Shown here: one piece after another, positions 1 through 7,046 of the stretch
Layout of the letters: each line of letters begins with the position of its first letter
Position numbering within the stretch: the stretch's first letter is position 1
Source of the DNA: an uncultured Archangium sp.
Lineage (GTDB): Bacteria; Myxococcota; Myxococcia; Myxococcales; Myxococcaceae
Reading direction: 5' to 3'
Length of the DNA: 35,959 nt
NCBI GenBank assembly: GCA_903905455.1
Contig: CAIVGN010000181.1
Coordinates: 1-35,959 of the forward strand
Program-made: the position numbers and the translations under genes
Notes under the pieces: generated by a model
Told to the model about the DNA's origin: nothing
What the model saw: the letters and a program-made list of their open reading frames with translations, nothing else
The model's database searches: none

Positions 1-178
1 CGACCGTTCCTGAACATTGAGGCCTTGCCCCATTCGACTCTGCGCCTCGTCTAGCCCGCGCGGCAGATGAGCGCACCCCTCGCCCCGGGGGGCGAGGATG
101 GGAGTGGGGCGACCCTGGGCACCCAAACAAAGACACGACCGCTGCCGATCGCAGGAGACGCAAGCCCTCCATCGAAGC
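1..178 (+). repeat. Right half of a ~540-bp palindromic repeat element (copy A, cut by window edge)
   Basis: These bases match the right arms of the elements at 6850-7028 and 12735-12912 almost base for base, in the same orientation. The match ends at the shared terminal bases ATCGAAGC (171-178). The internal hairpin at 78-97 (CCTCGCCCC, two-base loop, GGGGCGAGG) is present. The left arm and core should lie just upstream of the window. No protein-coding gene is supported here; the short open frames recur in every copy only because the DNA is repeated. Confidence 0.85.
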
Positions 179-210
179 CTCGCGTCCCCTGCCTCACCGA
201 CCAGAGAACC

Positions 211-507
211 TCACCGACCGTGGCGCCCATGCCGGCCGAACTGGCGACTGAACCGGGGCGCCGGCGCGCACGCGTGATGCTCCCGGTTCATGCGGCGATC
301 GTCGTCCCGGCGCAGCTCACGCCGACCCCGACCACCGCGACGATCGTCGTCGCGCCGGTCGTCATCGCGTCGCGACCCCTGTCCCTGGCTGAACTCGCTG
401 CGACCATCGCGGCCGAAACCCTGCTCCTGGCCACCACGCCCGCCGCCGGGGGCCGCGAACGCCGCCGTCGAGACCAGCACACCCAGCATCAGCATCATCG
501 TCTTCAT
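211..507 (-). CDS. Small secreted Arg/Asp/Gly-rich protein
   Basis: 98 residues, function unknown. It has a clear Sec signal peptide: Lys at 2, a hydrophobic stretch, and AFA-AP as the likely cleavage site near residue 19. The mature part is low-complexity, with repeated RRDDD and DDRR blocks, a Gly/Arg-rich start and a His/Arg-rich end, so it is probably disordered and highly charged. The ATG is preceded by AAGGAA at six bases, a good ribosome binding site. The same AAGGAACACC-ATG context precedes the tpm gene. It lies between the repeat at the window start and tpm, all read leftward. Composition bias makes homology assignment unreliable; the signal peptide and ribosome site are the main evidence that it is a gene. 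Confidence 0.65.
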   Translation of the reverse strand: MKTMMLMLGVLVSTAAFAAPGGGRGGQEQGFGRDGRSEFSQGQGSRRDDDRRDDDRRGGRGRRELRRDDDRRMNREHHACAPAPRFSRQFGRHGRHGR

Positions 508-609
508 GGTGTTCCTTTGGTGAGGGGGACTGCCCCGTGTTGAACGGGCCCCTGCCCCGGGCGTTCACGCCCGGAAGGAACACTTCGCACTCCTTCACAA
601 TCGCCCATT

Positions 610-1239
610 TCAGAAGCGAACGACGAACGCCTTCTCCCGCGCGCCGACCTCGGTCAACGCGGGGCCCTCGGCGAGCACCTCGTCCACGCGAATCACCGAC
701 AAGCCCTCGTAGTGGGTCCGCAGCTCCGCCTCGGGCACCGAGAACGGCGGCCCGCCGCGCTGGTCCTGGGGGTACTCGACGGTGATCACCAGGCCCGGCG
801 CACCCTCGGGCATCAGCGCCCGCACGTGCTCGACGTAGTCGGGGCGCATGGTCAACGGCAGGGCGATGACCGCGGCCCGGTCGAACAGCGCGTCGATGGG
901 CCCCAGCAGCTCCCGGGTGGTGGCGAAGAAGTCACCGGCGAACAACGTGATGCCCCCGAGCGCGTAGCGCACGAACGGGCCCACCTTCGTCACCACGGGG
1001 GTCAACCCGTGCTCGGCGAAGAAGGCCTGCACCGCGGTCTCCACCAGCTCCACGCCGACCACCTCGAAGCCCTGGGCCGCGAGGTACGCGAGGTCTTCGG
1101 TCTTGCCGCACAGGGGCACGAAGACGCGCTTCTTGCCGGTGTAGATGCCGAGGTGATTGACGAGGTGGGCGTTGGGCTGCCCCTCGTGAAAGCCGATGCG
1201 ACCTTCTCCCCACCGCGCGTGCCAGAAGTCAGGTTCCAT
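610..1239 (-). CDS. tpm: Thiopurine S-methyltransferase
   Basis: 209 residues, close to the ~215 of bacterial TPMTs. The family transfers a methyl group from S-adenosylmethionine to thiopurines and, in bacteria, to selenium or tellurium compounds; it is a cytosolic Rossmann-fold enzyme. The N-terminus (EPDFWHARW, then IGFHEGQPN) is the family signature, with Trp and Phe at the cofactor site. FVPLCGKTEDL (about 40-50) is the SAM-binding motif I, followed by GFEVVGVEL, where the acidic residue binds the ribose. YPQDQRGGPPFSV (about 155-167) matches the late conserved segment. It starts nine bases after the stop of the 1249-2016 gene, with AAGGAA before the ATG, so the two are probably one transcript. 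The natural substrate cannot be read from sequence. Confidence 0.92.
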   Translation of the reverse strand: MEPDFWHARWGEGRIGFHEGQPNAHLVNHLGIYTGKKRVFVPLCGKTEDLAYLAAQGFEVVGVELVETAVQAFFAEHGLTPVVTKVGPFVRYALGGITLFAGDFFATTRELLGPIDALFDRAAVIALPLTMRPDYVEHVRALMPEGAPGLVITVEYPQDQRGGPPFSVPEAELRTHYEGLSVIRVDEVLAEGPALTEVGAREKAFVVRF

Positions 1240-1248
1240 GGTGTTCCT

Positions 1249-2016
1249 TCAGCCCGCGGTCAGCAGCAGGGCATCGTTGTTGAGGTGAAGTTCGGTCGCG
1301 GCCGTGGGGCGGAAAGCCGAGAGCTTGACCGTGTTCTCGCCCAGGGTCACGACGTCGCCCGCCCGGAGCACCACGCCGTCGGCCAGCTGGGCCGCGAGCC
1401 CCCGCACCAGGCCGGCCACCGCGTCCCAACTCTGGCCGGGCACGTCGCGCACCACCAGGTCCGGGCGGCCGAACTTCTGCATCCCCCGGGTGTGAATGGT
1501 GGCCCGGATCGAGATCGGCTCCGCTTCGACCACCACGTTGACGTCGCTCGAGAGCGCGAAGGGCCTCACCGCGGGCCAGTCCGCGACCTCGGAGGCCTTC
1601 CAGAAGCGGTTGGTCTGCGCGTCGAGAATCACCGTCACCCCACGGGCGATGAGCCACTGCGCGGTCACCCACCCCGCCTGGAGGTGCTCCAGCTCGTCAC
1701 CATCGGGCCGGTTGATCAGCACCGCGGTCAACTGGGTGGCGGCGTCGAGCGCGCTCACGTCGCCCAGGGCCGCCAGCGCCAACTTGCGCAGCGAACCCGA
1801 ACGGAAGCCGTCGAACCAGCCGGGGTCCATGTCGCGGGTCAGCTCGCGCACCTCGACGAAGTTCATCGCCGTGGGCGAGGGCAGGCCGAAGCGCACGGCC
1901 AACATGGGCACGTCCGTCGACAGCGGCCCCGACGAGAAGCAGAAGAGCTGAAAGACGTTGGGCCTACCGCCGGGCTGGAAGGCGCTGCGCTGCCACGACG
2001 GGATGTGCATGGTCAT
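1249..2016 (-). CDS. Uncharacterised protein, possibly DUF4261-like
   Basis: 255 residues, no signal peptide and no clear membrane segment. I do not recognise it with confidence. The segment IHTRGMQKFGRPDL (about 175-188) and the overall layout recall DUF4261-type proteins, whose function is unknown; this is a weak memory-based match. The ATG at 2016 has no Shine-Dalgarno sequence, but a TATGAC hexamer lies eight bases upstream, consistent with a leaderless or nearly leaderless message. A second ATG two codons in is possible. It is divergent from dnaN, with about 100 bases between the two starts, and is followed after nine bases by tpm. Confidence 0.7.
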   Translation of the reverse strand: MTMHIPSWQRSAFQPGGRPNVFQLFCFSSGPLSTDVPMLAVRFGLPSPTAMNFVEVRELTRDMDPGWFDGFRSGSLRKLALAALGDVSALDAATQLTAVLINRPDGDELEHLQAGWVTAQWLIARGVTVILDAQTNRFWKASEVADWPAVRPFALSSDVNVVVEAEPISIRATIHTRGMQKFGRPDLVVRDVPGQSWDAVAGLVRGLAAQLADGVVLRAGDVVTLGENTVKLSAFRPTAATELHLNNDALLLTAG

Positions 2017-2024
2017 TCGGGGGG

Positions 2025-2030
2025 GTCATA
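2025..2030 (-). promoter_or_regulatory. Candidate -10 element for the 1249-2016 gene
   Basis: TATGAC on the minus strand, eight bases before the ATG. No Shine-Dalgarno sequence lies between (the spacer is C-rich). It fits the leaderless pattern seen at several other genes here. No good -35 hexamer is visible. Confidence 0.4.
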
Positions 2031-2080
2031 CACCGGGTCCAACCCTCGGAAAGCACGGCGAAATGAGGCGGTAGGAGAAG

Positions 2081-2109
2081 TTGAACGGGCGCGTGCCGCA
2101 GGCTACATC
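2081..2109 (+). promoter_or_regulatory. Candidate dnaN promoter (TTGAAC, 17 bp, TACATC)
   Basis: TTGAAC at 2081-2086 and TACATC at 2104-2109 are separated by exactly 17 bases. Transcription would start about four bases before the dnaN ATG at 2120, giving an almost leaderless message. The competing reading is that TTG at 2081 is itself a start codon, since AGGAG lies at 2072-2076; that would add 13 residues to DnaN. Both readings use the same bases and cannot be separated without data. Confidence 0.4.
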
Positions 2110-2119
2110 GGCGCTCCCT

Positions 2120-3226
2120 ATGGAATTCCGGATCGCGGCAGATGAGCTGAAGAAGGCGCTGCACCGTGCGCAGGGCATCGTCGAGCGCAAGGCGACCATG
2201 CCGATCCTCTCGAACGTGCTCGTCAACGCGACGAAGACGGGCGTGACGGTCACCGCCTTCGACCTCGACATCGGCATCGTCAGCGAGCACCCGGCCGAGG
2301 TGATGAAGCCCGGCGCGGTGACGGTCTCGGCCAAGACGCTCTTCGACATCGTCAGCCTGATCCCCGATGCGAACCTGACCATCAAGAAGCTGCCGAACAA
2401 CTACGCGGAGATCACCTCCGGCGCGGCGCACTACAAGATCGTCGGCATGGCCCCGGAGGAGTTCCCCAAGCTCCCCAAGGAAGACGCCACGCACCTGGTG
2501 AAGCTCACCGGCTCGACCATCCTCGAGATGATCAAGAAGACCCAGTACGCCATCTCGAACGACGAGACGCGCTACATCCTCAACGGCGTCTTCTTCGAGC
2601 CCCGCGAGGGCCACAAGGTGCGCATGGTCGCCACCGACGGCCACCGCCTGGCGCTCGTGGAGCGCGAGATGGCGGGGGACTTCAAGCTCAAGAGCGGGGT
2701 CATCATCCCGCGCAAGGGCCTGTTCGAGCTCAAGCGCCTGCTCGACGAGGCGCCCGACGCCGAGTGCCAGCTGGGCTTCGCGGAGAACTCGGCGCTGTTC
2801 AAGAAGCCGGGCCTCTCCATGGTCATGCGGCTCATCGACGGCCAGTTCCCCGAGTACCAGCGCGTCATCCCCAAGGAAGGGGAGAAGCAGGTGATGATCA
2901 AGCGCGCGACGTTCTTCGACGCGCTCAAGCGCATCTCGCTGCTGTCGGCTGACAAGTCGAGCGCGGTGAAGCTCTCGCTGTCCGAGAACCTGCTGCGCAT
3001 CACCGCGAACAACCCGGAGCTCGGCGAGGCGAAGGACGACATCGAGGTCGCCTACCGCGGCCCGTCGCTCACCATCGGCTTCAACGCCCGCTACATCCTC
3101 GACGTGCTCGGCGCGCTCGAGACCGACGAGGTCACCCTCGAGCTGGGCGACGAGCACAGCCCCGGCGTGCTCCACGCACCCGGCGACAAGGAATACACCG
3201 CCGTCGTCATGCCCATGCGCGTCTGA
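2120..3226 (+). CDS. dnaN: DNA polymerase III beta subunit (sliding clamp)
   Basis: 368 residues, the normal clamp length (E. coli 366). Two copies form a ring of six similar domains that encircles DNA and tethers polymerase III and other enzymes. It begins MEFRIAADEL, followed by the conserved ERKATMPILSNVL segment. FDLDIGI, the THLVKL region and RYILNGV lie in domains 1 and 2. The C-terminus YTAVVMPMRV matches the canonical ending near the partner-binding pocket. I chose the ATG at 2120 because clamps start at this Met; an in-frame TTG at 2081 with a good ribosome site would add 13 residues that do not look like clamp sequence. The usual neighbours dnaA, recF and gyrB are absent from the window. 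Confidence 0.97.
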   Translation: MEFRIAADELKKALHRAQGIVERKATMPILSNVLVNATKTGVTVTAFDLDIGIVSEHPAEVMKPGAVTVSAKTLFDIVSLIPDANLTIKKLPNNYAEITSGAAHYKIVGMAPEEFPKLPKEDATHLVKLTGSTILEMIKKTQYAISNDETRYILNGVFFEPREGHKVRMVATDGHRLALVEREMAGDFKLKSGVIIPRKGLFELKRLLDEAPDAECQLGFAENSALFKKPGLSMVMRLIDGQFPEYQRVIPKEGEKQVMIKRATFFDALKRISLLSADKSSAVKLSLSENLLRITANNPELGEAKDDIEVAYRGPSLTIGFNARYILDVLGALETDEVTLELGDEHSPGVLHAPGDKEYTAVVMPMRV

Positions 3227-3233
3227 GCCGGCG

Positions 3234-3239
3234 TATGGT
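3234..3239 (+). promoter_or_regulatory. Candidate -10 element for the 3249-4226 gene
   Basis: TATGGT lies nine bases before the ATG and seven bases after the dnaN stop. No Shine-Dalgarno sequence precedes this start, so a promoter of its own with a very short leader is plausible. Read-through from dnaN is equally possible. Confidence 0.35.
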
Positions 3240-3248
3240 CCCGGGTGA

Positions 3249-4226
3249 ATGAAACCACCCGGGAGTCGTCAGCGGGCCGTGCGTTTTCTCCCCCTCGTCG
3301 CAGTGCTCGTCGCGTCCGGTGCGTCCTTCGCGCAGGACGAGGGCGTCTCTCCACCCCCCATGGTGCCGGCTGATCAGCCCGTCGACCCGGGGGCCGGCGC
3401 ACAGCCGCAGTACCAACAGTACCCGCCGCAACAGCAGCCCTCGCAGCAGCCGCAGTACCAGCAGCAGCCGCAGTACCAGCAGCAGCCGCAGTACCAGCAG
3501 CAGCCGCAATACCAGCAGCAGCCGCAATACCAGCAGCAGCCGCAGTACCAGCAGTACCCGCAACAACAGCAGCCCTCGCAATACCCCCAGCAGCCGCAGT
3601 ACCAGCAGTACCCGCAGCAGCAGCAGGCCCCGCAGCAGCCCCGGCAAGCGCCGCCCGCCGAGGTGAAGGAAGGCCTGATGGGCTCGACGCGGACCAAGCA
3701 CTTCGTGGGGCTGCTCTCGGGCGCGTTCGGCATCGCCAACGCCACGCCCGGGGTGGTCGTCAACGCGCGCCTCGAGGCCGACATCGGGCGCATCGGGCTG
3801 CTCTTCGGCTACACGAACTTCTTGTCGTCGGTGGACGCGTTCGCCTTCAGCAACATCCAGGTGCACCAGTTCAACCTGATGGGGGGCTATTCGTTCTTCT
3901 CGAGTGACGCGCTGACCTGGCGGGTGCTCGGCGGCGTCGACGTGATGATGCGCGAGGGGACCACGGCGGTCGGCCCCATCATCGGCACCAACCTGCGCTC
4001 GATGTGGGGGCCCGTGGGGCTCGACGGCGCGTTCATGGTGACGCTGTACCCGTTCCGTCAGCTCGAGTTCCGCGCGGCCTTCGTGTTGCGCTTGAGCATC
4101 TTCGAGCTGCACGTCGGCTGGCGGGTGCAGGTGGTCGACGCCACGCAGTCGGGCTCGCTGGGCACGTTGTTCACCACCAGCCCCACGGTGAACGGGCCGG
4201 TCGCGGGCGTGGGCCTCACCTTCTGA
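3249..4226 (+). CDS. Secreted Gln/Tyr/Pro-rich repeat protein with outer-membrane-type C-terminal domain
   Basis: 325 residues, function unknown. Residues 1-28 are a signal peptide (basic start, hydrophobic LPLVAVLVASGASFA, cleavage before QDEG). About 50-135 is a low-complexity linker of PQYQQQ units and variants. The last ~185 residues have alternating hydrophobic/polar strands rich in Gly and aromatics (LLFGYTNFL, FNLMGGYSFF, FELHVGWRVQV) and end in a Phe (VGLTF), which is the usual terminal residue of outer-membrane beta-barrels. I infer a barrel domain at the outer membrane with a flexible periplasmic or surface linker. It follows dnaN by 22 bases, but no functional link is evident. The repeat tract may vary in length between strains. 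Confidence 0.8.
   Translation: MKPPGSRQRAVRFLPLVAVLVASGASFAQDEGVSPPPMVPADQPVDPGAGAQPQYQQYPPQQQPSQQPQYQQQPQYQQQPQYQQQPQYQQQPQYQQQPQYQQYPQQQQPSQYPQQPQYQQYPQQQQAPQQPRQAPPAEVKEGLMGSTRTKHFVGLLSGAFGIANATPGVVVNARLEADIGRIGLLFGYTNFLSSVDAFAFSNIQVHQFNLMGGYSFFSSDALTWRVLGGVDVMMREGTTAVGPIIGTNLRSMWGPVGLDGAFMVTLYPFRQLEFRAAFVLRLSIFELHVGWRVQVVDATQSGSLGTLFTTSPTVNGPVAGVGLTF
3450..3557 (+). repeat. 18-bp tandem repeat coding PQYQQQ
   Basis: Five in-frame 18-bp units encoding PQYQQQ, then a sixth reading PQYQQY, inside the 3249-4226 gene. Units differ by one or two silent changes (CAG/CAA, CCG). Related, less regular units continue to about 3650. Copy number could change by slippage without breaking the frame. 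Confidence 0.85.
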
Positions 4227-4257
4227 GGCCGGTCGTTCAGATTGCCGGGTGACCCAC

Positions 4258-5214
4258 TCACCCCAGCGAGAGGGGGATGGGCATGAAGGTCAGCCCGGTC
4301 ATCACCCAGGTGATCACCACCACCACCTTGCGGCCCCGGCTCAGGGGCACTTCGGGGCGCTCCACGGGCGGGTGACCGACGCCCACGATGCGGGTGATGA
4401 GGAGGAACCACACCAGCCACGAGGCGCTGCAGAAGAGCGCCATGACCAGGGCCCCGGCGGCGATGCGCTCGCCGATGGCCTCGGCCTTCGCGCCGTACCA
4501 GGCGTGGGTGAGGTGGCCGCCGTCGAGCTGACCGACGGGCAGGAGGTTGAGCATGGTCATCACCAGCCCGAACCACGCCGCGAGGAACACCGGGTGGGCC
4601 ATGAGGTCCGAGCCGGCGGCGATCTTCCCGTGGACCAGGCGCACCGCGAGCCAGGTCAGCAGGTTGTCGCCGAACAGCTCGTACTGGGGCCACACCGGCT
4701 CGGGGGCGTCGAAGACCAGGTGCCTGATGTACAGCCCGCCCTGCGAGGCGAGGTTGATCAACGAGAGCGTGGGGGGAAAGCCGGTGCCGAGGTCGTCGGG
4801 CATCTTCTCGACGTGGGACAGGGCCACGCCGACGAAGAGCATGGGCACGGCGATGAGCAGGCCGGCCAGGGGACCGGCGGCGCCGATGTCGACCAGCGCG
4901 TCACGGGTGGGGATGCGGCCCTTGAGGCGGATCACCGCGCCCAGGGTGCCGAAGCCCAGCGGCAGGGGGATGAAGTACGGCCAGCTCGCGTCCACGCCGT
5001 GGGCCCGGGCCATGAAGTAGTGGCCCAGCTCGTGGGACAGGAGGATGAGCATCAGCACGAAGGCGTAGAGCCCGCTGGCCCACAGCTTGTCTTCCAGCGT
5101 GCCCTCCACGCCGCCGCCGAAGAGCGTGAGGCACACGAGGAAGGTGGTGACGCAGGTGGCGAGGAACAGCCCGAGGTGGAGCCGCTTGTTCACGGCTCCC
5201 GCGGTGGACGACAT
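4258..5214 (-). CDS. Site-2 protease family (M50) membrane metalloprotease
   Basis: 318 residues, polytopic inner-membrane protein. The zinc-binding HELGH motif is at 61-65 within a membrane segment (FVLMLILLSHELGHYFMAR). The third ligand region, LPVGQLDGGH, is at about 225-234, the position of the NPDG/LDG motif of site-2 proteases. At least six hydrophobic segments are visible. This family cleaves substrates within the membrane, such as anti-sigma factors or membrane-bound regulators; the substrate is unknown. It has no PDZ domain and resembles the EGY1-like or short bacterial branch. The ATG has GGAAGG eight bases upstream. It is divergent from the lipoprotein at 5308 and convergent with the upstream gene. 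Confidence 0.9.
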   Translation of the reverse strand: MSSTAGAVNKRLHLGLFLATCVTTFLVCLTLFGGGVEGTLEDKLWASGLYAFVLMLILLSHELGHYFMARAHGVDASWPYFIPLPLGFGTLGAVIRLKGRIPTRDALVDIGAAGPLAGLLIAVPMLFVGVALSHVEKMPDDLGTGFPPTLSLINLASQGGLYIRHLVFDAPEPVWPQYELFGDNLLTWLAVRLVHGKIAAGSDLMAHPVFLAAWFGLVMTMLNLLPVGQLDGGHLTHAWYGAKAEAIGERIAAGALVMALFCSASWLVWFLLITRIVGVGHPPVERPEVPLSRGRKVVVVITWVMTGLTFMPIPLSLG

Positions 5215-5239
5215 GGGTCAGGCCTTCCGAAATCGACGA

Positions 5240-5267
5240 TTGACTGGGGACTGTCGGTACCTATGCT
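5240..5267 (+). promoter_or_regulatory. Sigma-70-like promoter for the 5308-5670 lipoprotein
   Basis: TTGACT (5240-5245) and TATGCT (5262-5267) are separated by 16 bases. This is the best classical promoter match in the window. Transcription would start near 5274, leaving a ~34-base leader that contains GGAG before the ATG at 5308. Confidence 0.55.
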
Positions 5268-5307
5268 CCGCGCCGCTCTTCCCCTCAACACTTTGGAGTC
5301 ACTGAAC

Positions 5308-5670
5308 ATGAAGAAGCTCATCCTCGCCGCTGCCCTCGCGACCGCAGTCTCGGGTTGCACGTCGATCGAGTCGGCCACCGTCGCCAGCAACGAAGTGACC
5401 GCCACCGGGGGCGAGGCCGTCGCCGTCATCCAGGCGAGCTCCATGGGTTGGACGCTCATCTTCCACATCGTGGACATCGTGACGTCGGACCTCGACCAGG
5501 TGGTCAACAAGCTGCTCATTGGCGAGGCGAAGGCCATGGGCGCGTCGAAGATCGACCTCAAGTCGGCCAGCACCAGCTCGCGCCACGGCATCTTCGCGGT
5601 GTTCGGCCTGCCCGGCCTGAACATCACCAGCCCGGTGTTCTCCAGCGCGGTCGGCATCGCGGTCAAGTAA
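5308..5670 (+). CDS. Small lipoprotein of unknown function
   Basis: 120 residues. The N-terminus MKKLILAAALATAVSGC has a typical lipobox with Cys17 as the lipidated residue. Residue 18 is Thr, not Asp, so outer-membrane sorting would be expected by the E. coli rule, which may not hold here. The mature domain is small with a conserved-looking core (GEAKAMGASKIDLKSAS, about 72-88) and a hydrophobic end. I recall similar bacterial small lipoproteins but cannot name a family. I chose the ATG at 5308 for the signal peptide and the GGAG ten bases upstream; the longer open frame upstream overlaps the protease antisense and is not coding. A terminator follows. Confidence 0.85.
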   Translation: MKKLILAAALATAVSGCTSIESATVASNEVTATGGEAVAVIQASSMGWTLIFHIVDIVTSDLDQVVNKLLIGEAKAMGASKIDLKSASTSSRHGIFAVFGLPGLNITSPVFSSAVGIAVK

Positions 5671-5673
5671 GGC

Positions 5674-5733
5674 ACGACCTTCGGGTCGTCCGACGGGCTC
5701 GCTCCTTCAACCGGGGCGAGCCTGTTTCATTTT
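5674..5733 (+). terminator. Two hairpins ending in a T-rich run (rho-independent terminator)
   Basis: Just after the stop codon, ACGACC-TTCG-GGTCGT (5674-5689) is a perfect stem capped by a very stable UUCG tetraloop. A second stem, GGCTCGC (5696-5702) with GCGAGCC (5716-5722), is followed by TGTTTCATTTT. The second has the shape of an intrinsic terminator for the 5308-5670 lipoprotein; the first could protect the mRNA 3' end or add to termination. Confidence 0.75.
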
Positions 5734-5748
5734 CGAAGGGGTGGCTGG

Positions 5749-6471
5749 ATGAAGAAGCTCGCGCTCGCGGTGGGGTTGATCAGCGCCGGGTGTCCGAAGT
5801 CGCCGGCCGAGGCGCCGGCGCCGCCGCCCTCGCTGGTGGCCACGGCCAAGCGCGCGCTCGCCGAGCGGGAACGGCGGCTGACGTCGTTCAAGCTGGTGGT
5901 CGACTCGACCGAGGGGGAACAGCGGGCGCACCACGAGTTCGCCTTCAAGAGCCCCAACAAGAGCCGGGGCCACATGACGGTGCCGCAGGAGGTGGAGCTG
6001 GCGTTCGATGGGGCGCGGTTGGTGCGGGTGCTGTACCCGGCGAAGGTGGTGGAGGTGGTGCCGCTCGACTTGCCGCCGGCGCAGCGCGCGTACTTCCTGG
6101 CGTCGACGTTCATGCCGTTCGCGCCGGAGGGGTACCGGGCACCGCTGTTGCCGCTCTCGGGGGTGGAGGCGAAGCAGGTGTCGCGGCCCGACGCTGCCGA
6201 GGCGGTGGAGCTCACGGTGCGGCCCGGAGACGGGGTGACGGTGCGCTACGTGTTGCGGCTGCCGTCAGGAGATTTCCTGGAGAAGCGCACGGTGGCGGAG
6301 GGCAAGGAGCGGGTGCTGAAGGTGCTCGAGGAGCACTGCGAGGCGGCGCTCGGGGTGTGCGTGCCGACGAAGCTGGTGGAGACGATGGGGGAGGTGGTGC
6401 TGGGGACCACCTCGGTCAGCGACGTGGAGTTGAACCCCGCGTTGCCGCAGGAGTTCTTTTCGCCGAGGTGA
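5749..6471 (+). CDS. Lipoprotein with possible LolA/LolB-like fold
   Basis: 240 residues. MKKLALAVGLISAGC carries a likely lipobox (Cys15), followed by an Ala/Pro linker (PAEAPAPPP). The rest is a single domain of alternating strands: SFKLVVDSTEG, HHEFAFKSPNKSRGHM, VELAFDGARLVRVLYPAKVVEVV. This resembles the lipoprotein-sorting (LolA-like) beta-sheet fold, where an early helix is followed by strands with short turns. The assignment rests on pattern, not on a clear motif. AAGGGG lies eight bases before the ATG. The terminator upstream suggests its own promoter, but I found no convincing one in the ~78-base gap. The 3' end is 15 bases from the palindromic repeat. Confidence 0.8.
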   Translation: MKKLALAVGLISAGCPKSPAEAPAPPPSLVATAKRALAERERRLTSFKLVVDSTEGEQRAHHEFAFKSPNKSRGHMTVPQEVELAFDGARLVRVLYPAKVVEVVPLDLPPAQRAYFLASTFMPFAPEGYRAPLLPLSGVEAKQVSRPDAAEAVELTVRPGDGVTVRYVLRLPSGDFLEKRTVAEGKERVLKVLEEHCEAALGVCVPTKLVETMGEVVLGTTSVSDVELNPALPQEFFSPR

Positions 6472-6485
6472 CGGGGGGCGGGGAG

Positions 6486-7028
6486 GCTTCGAGGAGGGGT
6501 TTGCGTCTCCTGCGATCGGCAGAGGTCGTTTCTGTGTTTGGGTGCCGGGGTTCGCCCCTATCCCTTCCTTTCCCCCCGGGGAAAGCGGACCGCTCGGCCG
6601 CGGGGGCCAGACGGGATGCAGAGTCGAATGGGGCAAGGCCTCGATTCGCAGGACCGCTCGCAGCGCTGGACACCCACGCTTCTTCTCGATGGTCTTGGCA
6701 TGCGCCGGATCCACCGCCCAGGCAGCAACATCTGACTTCCTACAGTGGCTGCCGAAGGGCAGCACCTGCTGCTTCAGGATGCTGCTGCTTCAGCGCCCCG
6801 CGTCGCCGTCGACGAAAACCGTCGAGGACCTACGGTGGATCAACCCCCACCGACCGTTCCTGAACATTGAGGCCTTGCCCCATTCGACTCTGAATCCCGT
6901 CTAGCCCGCGCGGCAGATGAGCGCACCCCTCGCCCCGGGGGGCGAGGATGGGAGTGGGGCGACCCTGGGCACCCAAACAAACACACGACCTCTGCCGATC
7001 GCAGGAGACGAAGACCTCCCATCGAAGC
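6486..7028 (+). repeat. ~540-bp palindromic repeat element (copy B, complete)
   Basis: The left arm (6486-6660) is an imperfect inverted copy of the right arm (6850-7028). The outer ends read GCTTCGA and TCGAAGC. The ~190-bp core (6661-6849) is close to that of copy C. Inside the left arm, CTTTCCCC/GGGGAAAG (6568-6585) forms a hairpin; inside the right arm the matching hairpin is CCTCGCCCC/GGGGCGAGG. The core holds a GCTGCC-GAA-GGGCAGC hairpin. No transposase and no convincing coding frame is present, and no target duplication is visible. It fills the gap between the 3' ends of two convergent genes. Confidence 0.88.
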
Positions 7029-7046
7029 CGGCCGCGGATCCGCGCC

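Noticed and set aside
557-574. Hairpin CCGGGCG/CGCCCGG between the tpm gene and the small secreted protein
   Set aside because: A perfect seven-base stem, but no T-run follows on either strand, and such stems are frequent by chance in GC-rich DNA. Kept only as a note.
2017-2119. Replication origin next to dnaN
   Set aside because: No cluster of TTATCCACA-like DnaA boxes, no AT-rich stretch, and no dnaA nearby.
3450-3557. Regular short repeats as a CRISPR array
   Set aside because: The units are contiguous with no spacers, keep the reading frame and encode PQYQQQ. The same holds for 8037-8110.
6538-6904. Short open frames inside the palindromic elements, with partly shared translations
   Set aside because: The similarity follows from the DNA repeat. 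No shared start, ribosome site or codon pattern supports translation, and the stems explain the conservation better.
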